A stretch of 64,000 nt of DNA from Kuenenia sp039794105. GTDB lineage: Bacteria > Planctomycetota > Brocadiia > Brocadiales > Brocadiaceae. The position numbers were made by a program, and so were the translations under genes. The notes beneath the pieces are model-generated. The model was not told the DNA's origin. It did no database searches and worked only from the letters and a program-made list of their open reading frames with translations. Where the stretch lies: positions 124,001-188,000 of the forward strand of contig NZ_JBDIWA010000001.1 in assembly GCF_039794105.1 (NCBI RefSeq), given 5' to 3'. Positions 53,174-62,213 of the stretch are shown here, piece after piece. Position 1 is the first letter of the stretch. Every line of letters starts with the position of its first letter.

Positions 53174-55735
53174 GTGAATCAAAATAACGAATTTAACAAT
53201 ACATTTGGAGGCAAACCGTTTAATGGTGATGTTCATCTGACGGACTATCTCAACATCATAAGAAAACATATATGGATATTGGTAATATTCTTCACTGCAG
53301 TGGTTTCCGTAGTTACTTATCTGTCGTTTACCGTAACGCCTGTCTACAAAGCGACAACACAGATTATCATCGATAACAAAAAGTCGTTTATGGAAGAAAT
53401 GGCGGATGTTATGCGGATAGACGCCACTGATAAGGAGTATTACCAGACACAATACAAACTTCTTGCCAGCAGGAGTCTTGCGAAACAAGTTATTCAGGAG
53501 AATGAGTTATGGGAAGTCTTTTATGATAATGTGCCGGAAAAACGGGTTTCATTTGAGGGAATATCCGATAATAACGATGCTGAATCCTCTTTGACATCAT
53601 CAAATGATTTGGTGACGTCTGAAATGATCGACTGGTATTTAAAAAACCTTCAGATAGAACCCATTCGCGAAACACATCTGGTAAATATCAGCTTTTCAAA
53701 CAAATCCCCGGAAACATCCGCACGCGTAGCCAATGCTCACGCCCATGCTTTTATAGAAAGGAATAGCCAGATACAACGCATGTCGTCGCAGCAGGCGCTC
53801 GATTGGCTGAAATCACAGATTCAAGGGCAGAAGGCAAAGGTCGGGTCTTCCCAGAGAGCGGCCTGCCAGTATAAATATGAGCAACTCGGGTCATTTTCCC
53901 TTGATGACGAAAACATCTTTTTATTTCCCGAGGTAGCACAAAATCCGGTTATCCAGGATCTTCGAGCACAACTGGCAACCCTTAATGCGTGGGTGCTGGA
54001 GAAATCAACCAAATACGGCCACAATCATCCCAAAATGATTGAAGCAAATGCGAGTATTAAAAAATTAGAGCAGGGAATGATGGACGAAATTCGGGCGGTA
54101 CGGAGTTCGGTAAAAACGGAACTTGACCGGATCGTTGCCTTGGAACTGTCAATTCAACAGTATGAGGGAATTAACAGACAAATGTCTGAATACAATCATG
54201 GAAAAGCCATAAATTATAATATGGCTAATCTGGAAGCGGAAACTGACCAGGAGATTTATGATATCCTGATCAAACAGGCCAGTGAAATAGGTCTTACCGG
54301 AAACATGAAGAAGGACTCAATCCGTGTTGTTGATAAAGCAGAAGCGCCTCTATTTCCATCAAAACCGAGAAAGAAATTAAACGTCCTTCTAGCGGTAGTG
54401 GTAGGCTTAACATTTGGAACATGCCTTGTATTTTTCCGTGAATATATGGACAACACAGTCAAAACGCAGGAAGAAATTGTCCAGTGCACGAGTATGCCGG
54501 TCCTCGGCACGATACCGTATATGAAATTACTAAAGAAAGAGGGAGTGCGGGCTTTCTCCGGCAACGGAAAACCTCCGGGGCAGAAGAATCAGAAAGGTGG
54601 TTATTATTATCGCTCCAATTCCGATTGTATTATCAACCGGTTGCCTTTTATGCAAACAGGAATGAGCGGGCAGACTATGATGGTAGGAAGCGCCACACCG
54701 GGGGAGGGCAAGACCACGGTTCTTGCAAAATTGGCAGTAAGTATGGCAAAGGGTGGGTTGCGCGTGATAATGGTGGATGCGGACGTGTACAATCCGAATT
54801 TAAGCAATTTGTTTGGATCAATAGATAATGAGAACGCTGAGAACGCCGGAATGTCAAATGCAATGGAAAAAATCCAGTCATGGCAAATACAGGATGGTTC
54901 TTTGTGCAATTGCAGTGTGGACGATCTTTTTTCGCTTATTGCATTAAAAAAATTGAGCGGAGAATTGACTATTTCCAACGAATTACAAAAGATTACCACC
55001 ATCTTTGAAAATGGCAACCTTTTTCATATTGACAATGAGGACACTCCATTTGCCAACAGATTGGGAACGATGCTCCTGCGAGGGGGTTTTATCAATGAGA
55101 CCCAGTTGAAAGACGCCATGGAACGAAACCAGCGCACGAAATTGCCGTTGGGATATATCCTCATCAATGCGGGTTATATAAATCAGGAACAATTAAAAGG
55201 TCCTCTCAAATTGCAGATAGAAGAACATCTCCAGAAACTATTCAGTTGGAAAGAGGGAACATATTCATTCAAACCGGGAAGTATAGAAACGTACGAAGAT
55301 AAACGGGTATTTTTTCAGGAGGATTTTACTCCGGTGATCAACCGTTTGGGGCGTTTTGGGGGGAGCAGACTATTGGAACGTGAGATATTATCGAACGTGA
55401 CAACGTTAAATGGCTCAAATATTTCACTCCTGAGATTCGGAACCGGGGAGATTTTTCCGGAAGGAAGGATGTATTTTCAGCTTTTTGAAAAATTTTTGAA
55501 CCTGTTGAAACAACGGTATGACGTTGTGCTTATAGATACACCTCCCTTGTTAAACGCAACGGGCGGTGTTGCTCCATTACTGCCATTGGCAGATGGTGTG
55601 ATCCTGGTGGTCAAATCAGGGCACGTCACCGTTGGGGAGGTCGATCAGGCAACAGCTATTATAAAAGAAACAAAAACAAAACTTCTTGGCACTATCATGA
55701 ATTATACAGAAACCGGCGCGTATTATTATAGATGA
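53174..55735 (+). CDS. Wzc-type polysaccharide co-polymerase/tyrosine kinase with DUF4388/MshEN-like insertion
   Basis: An 853-aa protein; GTG start after GAGGAG. The Wzz domain has TM1 (IWILVIFFTAVVSVVTYLSF, ~33-54) and TM2 (LNVLLAVVVGLTFGTCLVFF, ~403-424) around a long periplasmic coiled-coil. The cytoplasmic BY-kinase has Walker A GSATPGEGKTTV (~505) and A' VIMVDADVYNPNLSNLFG (~532). Then ~140 extra residues (~573-712) read like DUF4388 followed by MshEN repeats (SGELTISN, LGTMLLRGGFINETQLKDAM, LGYILINAGYINQEQL, LFSWKEGTYSFKPG). Walker B YDVVLIDTPPLL follows at ~782. The C-terminus has a short Tyr cluster (GAYYYR), plus GGYYYR near 477. Normal Wzc lacks this insertion, so it may add a signal input. 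Confidence 0.88.
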   Translation: MNQNNEFNNTFGGKPFNGDVHLTDYLNIIRKHIWILVIFFTAVVSVVTYLSFTVTPVYKATTQIIIDNKKSFMEEMADVMRIDATDKEYYQTQYKLLASRSLAKQVIQENELWEVFYDNVPEKRVSFEGISDNNDAESSLTSSNDLVTSEMIDWYLKNLQIEPIRETHLVNISFSNKSPETSARVANAHAHAFIERNSQIQRMSSQQALDWLKSQIQGQKAKVGSSQRAACQYKYEQLGSFSLDDENIFLFPEVAQNPVIQDLRAQLATLNAWVLEKSTKYGHNHPKMIEANASIKKLEQGMMDEIRAVRSSVKTELDRIVALELSIQQYEGINRQMSEYNHGKAINYNMANLEAETDQEIYDILIKQASEIGLTGNMKKDSIRVVDKAEAPLFPSKPRKKLNVLLAVVVGLTFGTCLVFFREYMDNTVKTQEEIVQCTSMPVLGTIPYMKLLKKEGVRAFSGNGKPPGQKNQKGGYYYRSNSDCIINRLPFMQTGMSGQTMMVGSATPGEGKTTVLAKLAVSMAKGGLRVIMVDADVYNPNLSNLFGSIDNENAENAGMSNAMEKIQSWQIQDGSLCNCSVDDLFSLIALKKLSGELTISNELQKITTIFENGNLFHIDNEDTPFANRLGTMLLRGGFINETQLKDAMERNQRTKLPLGYILINAGYINQEQLKGPLKLQIEEHLQKLFSWKEGTYSFKPGSIETYEDKRVFFQEDFTPVINRLGRFGGSRLLEREILSNVTTLNGSNISLLRFGTGEIFPEGRMYFQLFEKFLNLLKQRYDVVLIDTPPLLNATGGVAPLLPLADGVILVVKSGHVTVGEVDQATAIIKETKTKLLGTIMNYTETGAYYYR

Positions 55736-55783
55736 TTATAAGTAAGGAGTAAGGAGCCGGGTTTAGGCGCTAAATATTATGTA

Positions 55784-55882
55784 TAGGAATTTCGATATTT
55801 TTGTAGAGACGCATTGCATGCGTCTGGAAACTGCTACGCGTAAATAAAGTGTTGACACAACAGAGAGGCGAGAGGCGCATTC
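55784..55882 (-). repeat. GACGCAT paired-palindrome dispersed repeat, copy 4
   Basis: The tail AGGAATTTCGATATTTTT comes first here, then GTAGAGACGCATTGCATGCG, GGAAACTGCTACGCGTAAAT and a diverged right arm (GAGAGGCGAGAGGCGCATTC). Orientation is inverted relative to copies 1 and 3. Confidence 0.75.
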
Positions 55883-56164
55883 CAGATTTTTTGTAACCGT
55901 TTGTGTGATTGGGGCGAAACAACGCTGCCAGGGGTTAATACTACTGTACGTTTCATTAAAACATGGCAGAAGTCACAAAAAACCGGGAATGAACCAGGAT
56001 CAACCCCACAAGGGCATAAAAGCAGCAAGGGATGTGGCAAGCCTGTCCCCCGCTGGCGGGGGATTAAGGGGGTGGAATGATCATGGGTGCATTCCCGATT
56101 TTTTGTAAATATAGTCAAAAAAATAAGGTTTTTTGGAAGATGAATAATAAAATTTATTGCAAGG

Positions 56165-56215
56165 GTGGTACAGGCATTCCTGCCTGTATTCCGCACAGGC
56201 AAAATGCCTGTGCCA
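56165..56215. repeat. Twin CAGGCA palindromes
   Basis: ACAGGCATTCCTGCCTGT is followed at once by GCACAGGCAAAATGCCTGTGC. Both are near-perfect hairpins built on the word CAGGCA. Confidence 0.7.
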
Positions 56216-56297
56216 TCCCTGGATTGTATATTAAATTTTAGAAAAATAGATACTTTTGGCTATAAACAATTAGTGGGGCTTAAAAATATAGGTCATT

Positions 56298-56326
56298 GTA
56301 GAGACAGGTTTTAAACCTGTCTCTAC
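56298..56326. repeat. GTAGAGACAGG...CCTGTCTCTAC palindrome
   Basis: GTAGAGACAGGTTTTAAACC-TGTCTCTAC is a 29-base near-perfect palindrome of the same GTAG...CTAC class as 9185-9213, with a different core. Confidence 0.75.
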
Positions 56327-56564
56327 GATGCTTCCCTGTCTGCGTACGTTTCCGAAGGTAGCCAGACCGTCCCGGTCTGGGCGAGTCTCCGATCTGCGTG
56401 CCGGGACGTATAGGTAGGCCGCTTGTGTTATTTTACCCTCAAGCTGGAAGATTGAGTTACTATTCTTCCCCTCTCCCCCCCTGCTAATGGCATTTTTACA
56501 AAGAATCTGGAATGCCCCCCACAAATGAGAGGCACATACGATCAACCATAATATAGTTGATCGA

Positions 56565-56603
<39 letters not shown>

Positions 56604-56752
56604 CGCATGCAATGCATCTCTACAGCAAATTCCCCTCTTGGGAGGGGATTGAGGGGCGGGTGAACTGTTACATAACCTCTTTTTGGCCTGTCTACGATGC
56701 ACAAGCGGAGGGGAGCGCTTCGAGACCTGAAATTCTTTATTATACTGTAGCA

Positions 56753-56818
56753 CTCGGCAAATTACAGACCGAGGACTGCCGACTGAGGATTGAGGATTGA
56801 GGATTGCCGACTGAAGAC
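56753..56818. repeat. Quasi-tandem GACTGCCGACTGAGGATTGAGG tract
   Basis: Degenerate copies of GAGGATT and GCCGACTG, directly abutting the first 119-bp element. The mate at 58031-58107 directly abuts the second. Confidence 0.65.
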
Positions 56819-56820
56819 AG

Positions 56821-56939
56821 CCTGATTCATGCTGTATCCGTTCACAGGTTACATGAATTATTCATGTAACTGAGAGGGACGAAGTCCAGGTAAATTAAAT
56901 CAGCAGGCTCGACAGCCTGCAGGCAGGTATGTCGGTGAA
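56821..56939 (+). repeat. 119-bp structured repeat, copy 1
   Basis: It starts CCTGATTCATGCTGTATCCG. It has three hairpins: GTTACATGAAT/ATTCATGTAAC (56848-56870), GGGAC-GAA-GTCC (56876-56887) and GCAGGCT-CGAC-AGCCTGC (56903-56920), ending GGCAGGTATGTCGGTGAA. The second copy is at 58108-58226 with about seven differences by eye. Confidence 0.85.
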
Positions 56940-56945
56940 AATCTA

Positions 56946-57041
56946 GTAATACTTTACTTTTTTGAAAAAGTAGGGGCGAAGCATTTGCCCATTTGAGTAT
57001 GAACGCATTTATGACAATTATAGCAAATGCTTCGCCCCTAC
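56946..57041. mobile_element. MITE-like element F, right end missing
   Basis: The left end GTAATACTTTACTTTTTTGA is followed by the GGGGCGAAGCATTTGC cargo in reverse order relative to elements B, E and I. The right terminal repeat is absent after GCTTCGCCCCTAC. About 96 bases. Confidence 0.65.
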
Positions 57042-57215
57042 ACTTCCGCCGACTGGCAGGTATAGAGAATTACAAAAAATCGGGAACGCACACAAGCAAT
57101 TTGTATTTTACTTTATTCGTGATAATCCCAGTTAAAGATAAAAAGCTGTTTAATCTGTGAAATCTGCGGATATAAGTGCCAGTGTTATTCAAACTGAGAA
57201 CCATATAAATTATTT

Positions 57216-57422
57216 GTAACACTTTAGTCTTTTGAAAAAGCAAAATGCTCTTTCCCAAATTCCGCAGACAAGGAAAAATGTTCAATATTCAATTTTCAAA
57301 TTGTTGCTCATGTGCCTCTATTCTTTTACATTGAATATTGAGCATTGAATATTGAATATTAATTTTCAAAAAGGTGCTAATGGAGCTTTTCGCGGTGTTT
57401 TTTCAAAAATCTAAAGTGTTAC
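57216..57422. mobile_element. MITE-like element G
   Basis: Ends GTAACACTTTAGTCTTTTGA and TTTCAAAAATCTAAAGTGTTAC. The subterminal words AAATGCTCTTTCCCAA and GGTGCTAATGGAGCTTTTCG are the reverse complement of element C's, so C and G are the same subfamily in opposite orientation. The middle is rich in TTGAATATTGA repeats. About 207 bases. Confidence 0.78.
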
Positions 57423-57466
57423 AAAAAGATAAATCTTGTCGTTATGCCTCAATTATACAAATAAAT

Positions 57467-57614
57467 GTAACAGTTTAGCTTCTTGAAAAATAACTGCCTA
57501 TAGGGGGTATGATTTGTAGTGGCAAGGCACGCCTTGCCACTACAAGGAAAATGTTTTATTCCTGTTATATAACAGGCACGCGTGAATATTTTTTTCAAGA
57601 AACTAAAATGTTAC
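57467..57614. mobile_element. MITE-like element H with GTAGTGGCAAGGC cargo
   Basis: Ends GTAACAGTTTAGCTTCTTGA and TTTTTTTCAAGAAACTAAAA-TGTTAC. The cargo is the palindrome GTAGTGGCAAGGCACGCCTT-GCCACTAC (57516-57543). It lies 45 bases after element G. About 148 bases. Confidence 0.75.
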
Positions 57615-58030
57615 GAAAATTGGAATTTGCCCGTTAGTGTCTTAGTGGCAATATTTACAAGAGTTTATGAAAAATGGGAAGTAACCCCAATTCGTGCGCA
57701 AATATTGCACCATAATACAATAGAAAAAAGGGGTTCGTTTATCGTGTGCCACTATAATCCCACAAATCACAATGCTTTCAAGCCATGTTTGATTTTCTGC
57801 AAATTTTGCAGAGGAAAACAAATATAAAAAAGGCCTATCCTTTTGTTATTTGCCCGGTTTACCATACTCTGAAAAACCTATTATTCCTAAAGTATCGTTA
57901 GATAAACAATTACAATAAATCTGAAATTATTAAACCATATTGGTATATCAATTGATCATTCATGGTTTTTGTAAGTTTCTCTTTGTGCCCTTTGTGTCCT
58001 GTATTCTTTGCACTGCTATCCATCAACTTG

Positions 58031-58107
58031 CTGATTGCCGACTGCCTACTGCTGATTGCTGATTGCTGATTGCTGATTGCTGACTTCTGACTTCTGACTG
58101 CCGACTG
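58031..58107. repeat. Quasi-tandem CTGATTGC/GACTTCTGACT tract
   Basis: Five near-perfect copies of CTGATTG(C), then GACTTCT repeats and GCCGACTG, leading into the second 119-bp element. Confidence 0.7.
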
Positions 58108-58226
58108 CCTGATTTATGCTGTATCCGTTAACTGGTTACATAAATTATTCATGTAACTGAGAGGGACGAAGTCCCTGTAAATTAAATCAGCAGGCTCGAC
58201 AGCCTGCTGGCAGGTATGTCGGTGAA
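58108..58226 (+). repeat. 119-bp structured repeat, copy 2
   Basis: Same orientation as copy 1, 1287 bases downstream. The hairpins are conserved: the GGGAC-GAA-GTCCC stem is complete here, and the GCAGGCT-CGAC-AGCCTGC stem is identical. About seven substitutions by eye. Confidence 0.85.
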
Positions 58227-58364
58227 TGCATATGATCAATAGAGAAATTATTTGGGATTTGTGAGTTATTTTTTATCTGTATTTATCCTTGCCCGCATTG
58301 CACAAACCCGCACTGCACTTTTGACTATATCTTTTGTAATCGCGAGGCTAAAACAAAATAACCT

Positions 58365-59669
58365 ATGGAACTAATCGAAAAGATTAAATCAAAAAAGGCG
58401 CATATTGGTATCATCGGCCTTGGCTACGTTGGATTGCCTCTGGTCATTGAATTCTGCAAGGCTGGGTTTCAGGTTACAGGCTTCGACATTGATCCAGAAA
58501 AGGTAACATTACTGCACCAGGGCAAAAGCTACATCAAACACATTGATAGTTCACGGATCACGGACGCCGGGTCGCTCTTCACCCCCACCACGGATTTCTC
58601 GATGTTGTCCGCTATGGACTGCATCATCATCTGCGTCCCGACGCCGCTGAACAAATACCGGGAGCCTGATATGTCATACGTCTTTAACACGACGAAGGCC
58701 ATTGCAGGCAATCTTCGCAAGGGACAGCTTATTGTCCTTGAATCCACTACATATCCCGGCACAACAGATGAGGACATGAGACCCATGCTTGAGGAATCGG
58801 GGTTAAAAGCTGGTGAGGATTTTTATCTTGCGTTTTCACCGGAGCGGGAAGACCCGAATAATAAGGGTTTTTCAACAGGGACAATCCCTAAAGTGGTGGG
58901 CGGTTATACGAATAATTGTCTTACCGTTGCGAAGGCCCTTTATGATTCGGTAGTGGCAAAGACTGTCCCTGTTTCTTCAACAAGAGTTGCAGAGGCAACA
59001 AAACTCCTTGAGAATATCTACAGAGCGGTAAATATCGCGCTGGTGAACGAACTAAAGATGCTTTTTGACAGGATGGGAATTGATGTATGGGAAGTCATAG
59101 AGGCGGCGAAGACAAAACCCTTTGGATTTCAGGTATTTTATCCAGGCCCTGGTCTTGGTGGACATTGCATACCTATCGACCCATTTTATTTGACCTGGAA
59201 GGCGCGGGAATACGAGTTTTCCACCCGGTTTATCGAGCTTGCGGGAGAAATAAATACCAACATGCCCTATTATGTGGTACAGAAAACCATTGAGGCGCTC
59301 AATGAGAAAGGGAAAAGCATTAAGGGTGCAAAGATTTTAATCCTTGGGCTTTCATATAAAAAAGATATAGACGACACACGTGAATCCCCTTCGCTGAAGA
59401 TCATGGAGCTTCTTGGGAAGAAAGATGCCCATGTTGACTACAACGACCCGTATATACCGGTTCTCCCGAAAATGAGGAAATACTCATTTAACAATAGTTC
59501 AGTCCCTTTACATGCAGAGACGTTTGCGAAATATGATGCGGTTGTTATCGCAACAGAGCATTCCGATTACGACCCTGATTTTATCCTAAAAAATTCAAAA
59601 CTTATCGTTGATACGAGAAATTTAATTAAGAATCATACGAATCATTCTGATAAGGTAAAAAGGGCATAA
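58365..59669 (+). CDS. UDP-N-acetyl-D-glucosamine/UDP-sugar 6-dehydrogenase (WbpA/TviB type)
   Basis: A 434-aa NAD-dependent UDP-sugar dehydrogenase. It has an N-terminal Rossmann loop GIIGLGYVGLPLVIEF, CVPTPLNKYREPDMSYV, VLESTTYPGTTDEDMRPM and SPEREDPNN. The catalytic cysteine is in GPGLGGHCIPIDPFYL (around residue 268), and the C-terminal domain has LILGLSYKKDIDDTRESPSL. The SPERxDPGN-like and GPGxGGHCIPxDP motifs fit the UDP-HexNAc dehydrogenase group better than UDP-Glc dehydrogenase. It would make UDP-GlcNAc uronic acid for the polysaccharide. No clear ribosome site. Confidence 0.9.
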   Translation: MELIEKIKSKKAHIGIIGLGYVGLPLVIEFCKAGFQVTGFDIDPEKVTLLHQGKSYIKHIDSSRITDAGSLFTPTTDFSMLSAMDCIIICVPTPLNKYREPDMSYVFNTTKAIAGNLRKGQLIVLESTTYPGTTDEDMRPMLEESGLKAGEDFYLAFSPEREDPNNKGFSTGTIPKVVGGYTNNCLTVAKALYDSVVAKTVPVSSTRVAEATKLLENIYRAVNIALVNELKMLFDRMGIDVWEVIEAAKTKPFGFQVFYPGPGLGGHCIPIDPFYLTWKAREYEFSTRFIELAGEINTNMPYYVVQKTIEALNEKGKSIKGAKILILGLSYKKDIDDTRESPSLKIMELLGKKDAHVDYNDPYIPVLPKMRKYSFNNSSVPLHAETFAKYDAVVIATEHSDYDPDFILKNSKLIVDTRNLIKNHTNHSDKVKRA

Positions 59670-59975
59670 GACAGCAAACTAATGAATGACAGAAATATAG
59701 AAATATTGTAACACTTTAATTTTTTGAAAAATTCCAATAATCGCAGTGTAGGGGCGAAGCATTTGCTGTAAATTGTCATAAATGCGTTCATACCCAAACG
59801 GGCAAATGCTTCGTCCCTGCTTTTTCAAAAAACTAAAGTGTTACAAAAAATTGGAAAACCATTGTAGAGATCGATGGATCAAATCAGATCTGGCGTAATG
59901 AAAGAATTATACGTTTTTTACAATATTATTTATGAGAGGGTTAAAGTCCATTATGAGGAGAAATAAAAAAAACAT
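59670..59975. other. Intergenic region with MITE-like element I
   Basis: The MITE-like element (59708-59844) occupies nearly half. The remainder is AT-rich leader for gmd with GAGAGGG and GAGGAG words. Confidence 0.55.
59708..59844. mobile_element. MITE-like element I with GGGGCGAAGCATTTGC cargo
   Basis: Ends GTAACACTTTAATTTTTTGA and TTTTTCAAAAAACTAAAGTG-TTAC form near-perfect terminal inverted repeats. It is close to identical to element E by eye, including the ATTCCAA-AATCG-AGTGTAGG junction. About 137 bases. Confidence 0.82.
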
Positions 59976-61118
59976 ATGAAACGCACCCTTATTACCGGGA
60001 TTACTGGTCAGGATGGATCATACCTTGCTGAATTCCTCCTGTCAAAGGGTTATGAAGTACATGGTCTCATTCGCAGGGCAAGTAGTTTCAACACAGGGAG
60101 GGTCGACCACCTCTATATAGATCCACACATTTCCGGTGCAAAACTATTTCTCCACTATGGCGACCTTTCAGATTCCGGGCAATTTACAAACCTGATATAT
60201 AACATCCAGCCAGATGAGATATACCATCTGGGGGCACAGAGCCATGTAAGGGTGAGTTTCGATATGCCGGAATATACCGGAGACGTGTCAGCATTAGGGA
60301 CGACACGGCTGCTTGAGGCAATCAGGAGGAGCGGAATAAAAACAAAGTTCTATCAGGCCTCTTCATCAGAAATGTTTGGCGCCTCTCCTCCTCCACAAAA
60401 TGAGAATACCCACTTTTATCCCCGAAGCCCCTATGCGGCGGCAAAAGTCTATGCATACTGGATAACGGTCAATTACCGGGAGGCTTACAATCTCTTCGCG
60501 TGTAATGGAATACTCTTTAATCATGAATCACCAAGACGGGGAGAAACCTTCGTAACCAGAAAAATTACAAGAGCAGTTGCGAATATCATTGCAGGAAACC
60601 AGAAAAAACTCTATCTGGGAAATCTGAATGCAAAAAGAGATTGGGGATTTGCCCCGGAATACGTGGAAATGATGTGGCTTATGCTCCAACAGGATACACC
60701 ATGTGATTATGTAGTTGGCACAGGCGATAGTTATTCAGTGAGAGAGTTTGTAGAAAATGCCTTCAACTATGCCGGCGTTGAACTAGAATGGCGAGGCAAG
60801 GGCGTAAATGAAAAAGGTATAATCATGTCCTCAGCCTCAACCTTATCTATCGGAGATGTCGTTATAGAAATAGATCCAAAATATTTCAGGCCTACAGAGG
60901 TCGAATACCTGAAGGCAGATATTACGAAAGCAAGGATAAAACTTGGTTGGGAACCGAGAACAACGTTCGATGAACTTGTCAAGATAATGGTAGATTACGA
61001 CATGAAGGTTTTGGGATTAGAACCGCCTGGAGAAGGAATGAAGGTGTCAAGGGACAAAGGATTTAGCTATACAAACCACGATTTTTCTTCATATGAGAAA
61101 ATTAAAGAAGGGTGTTAG
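59976..61118 (+). CDS. gmd: GDP-mannose 4,6-dehydratase
   Basis: A 380-aa SDR enzyme that makes GDP-4-keto-6-deoxy-mannose, precursor of fucose, rhamnose or perosamine. NAD(P) loop LITGITGQDGSYLAEFL; GLIRRASSFNTGRVDHLY; catalytic SSSEMFGASPPPQNE and YPRSPYAAAKVYAYW (YxxxK); GILFNHESPRRGETFVTRKI. It lies in the polysaccharide locus next to an ABC-2 permease and manC, which makes its GDP-mannose substrate. Length is normal. No fcl/GMER partner is seen in the window. Confidence 0.95.
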   Translation: MKRTLITGITGQDGSYLAEFLLSKGYEVHGLIRRASSFNTGRVDHLYIDPHISGAKLFLHYGDLSDSGQFTNLIYNIQPDEIYHLGAQSHVRVSFDMPEYTGDVSALGTTRLLEAIRRSGIKTKFYQASSSEMFGASPPPQNENTHFYPRSPYAAAKVYAYWITVNYREAYNLFACNGILFNHESPRRGETFVTRKITRAVANIIAGNQKKLYLGNLNAKRDWGFAPEYVEMMWLMLQQDTPCDYVVGTGDSYSVREFVENAFNYAGVELEWRGKGVNEKGIIMSSASTLSIGDVVIEIDPKYFRPTEVEYLKADITKARIKLGWEPRTTFDELVKIMVDYDMKVLGLEPPGEGMKVSRDKGFSYTNHDFSSYEKIKEGC

Positions 61119-61280
61119 TTTAATTATTTTGAAAATACAGGTGTTGAAAATAAAGATCAAAACGGCGAAATTCATTATATTCCCCTCTGGAAAGAGGGGT
61201 AAGGGGTGTTGTGTAACTCCTCTCCGGAAAGAGATGGGTAATTTTGATTACGGCTTTGCTACAAACGGCTTTGCTACATT
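61119..61280. repeat. CCCCTCTGGAAAGAGGGG-type palindromic spacer
   Basis: It contains CCCCTCTGGAAAGAGGGG (61182-61199) and CTCCTCTCCGGAAAGAGATG, relatives of the C/G-rich blocks at 16488 and 52905. ACGGCTTTGCTACA is repeated twice right before the permease start. Confidence 0.6.
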
Positions 61281-62120
61281 ATGAATGAAACTACAGACAT
61301 AGAATATGACCTTATAATAGAGCCCGGGCGGGGCGTAAAGCATTACTGGCTGGACGTCTGGAAATATCGTGAACTCTTCGCCTTCCTTGCATGGCGCGAT
61401 GTGCTGGTGAGATATAAGCAGACGGTCATAGGAATAGCATGGAGTATCATCAGGCCATTCCTGACCATGATCGTATTTACCGTCATATTCGGGAAATTGG
61501 CCAAATTCCCGTCAGAAGGCGCCCCGTATGCCATTATGGTTTACGCGGCAATGTTACCCTGGCAGTTATTTGCAAACTCTTTATCGGAAAGCAGCAGTTC
61601 TCTTATTGGTAACGCAAATTTAATCTCAAAGGTCTATTTCCCCAGGCTCATTATTCCGGCAAGCGCCGTCATTGTGAGCCTCGTGGATTTTCTCATCTCA
61701 TTTTCTATTCTGTTTGTCCTGATGATATGGTATCAATTTATCCCGGATTGGCGGATCGTAACCATCCCATTGTTTTTATCCCTTGCGCTGCTTGTCGCAC
61801 TTGGTTGTGGTTTCTGGATTTCTGCCTTGAATGTAAAGTATAGGGATTTCCGGTATGTCATTCCCTTTTTTGTACAATTTGGCCTGTATATCTCACCGGT
61901 TGGTTTTAGCAGCACCCTCATTCCCGAAAAGTGGAAGTTGGTTTATTCCATGAACCCGATGGTAGGTGTCATAGATGGATTCAGGTGGGCTATTTTAGGA
62001 ACGGGTGTAAAGTTTTATTGGCCGGGTTTTATTTTGTCACTTGCGCTGACTGCAACTATATTAATTTCCGGTTTCTGGTATTTCAGGAAGACGGAGAGAA
62101 CCTTTGCGGATGTGATATAG
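61281..62120 (+). CDS. ABC-2 type polysaccharide/polyol-phosphate export permease (Wzm/TagG type)
   Basis: A 279-aa membrane subunit. The N-terminus has the conserved amphipathic start ELFAFLAWRDVLVRYKQTVI, GIAWSIIRP. Six transmembrane segments follow (e.g. PFLTMIVFTVIFGKL; LVDFLISFSILFVLMIWY; LFLSLALLVALGCGFWI). NPMVGVIDGFRWAILG sits before the last. The partner ATPase (Wzt/TagH) is not in the window and may lie downstream. The gene places an ABC-type exporter in the same locus as a Wzc/Wza pair. Confidence 0.9.
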   Translation: MNETTDIEYDLIIEPGRGVKHYWLDVWKYRELFAFLAWRDVLVRYKQTVIGIAWSIIRPFLTMIVFTVIFGKLAKFPSEGAPYAIMVYAAMLPWQLFANSLSESSSSLIGNANLISKVYFPRLIIPASAVIVSLVDFLISFSILFVLMIWYQFIPDWRIVTIPLFLSLALLVALGCGFWISALNVKYRDFRYVIPFFVQFGLYISPVGFSSTLIPEKWKLVYSMNPMVGVIDGFRWAILGTGVKFYWPGFILSLALTATILISGFWYFRKTERTFADVI

Positions 62121-62213
62121 CAGGGCGCATGGCGCAAAGGGCATAGCGCGGGGGCGCAAAGAGCATAAAGAGAGATTGCATTCTTTATCAATAATACCTG
62201 AGGTTATCGTATC

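Noticed and set aside
57582..57827. 81-codon plus-strand frame after element H
   Set aside because: The start is inside the MITE right end and there is no ribosome site. The unique part shows no domain; a decayed gene cannot be excluded but is not supported.
58020..58110. CRISPR array
   Set aside because: The repeats are short, contiguous and without unique spacers of constant length; it is a quasi-tandem tract.
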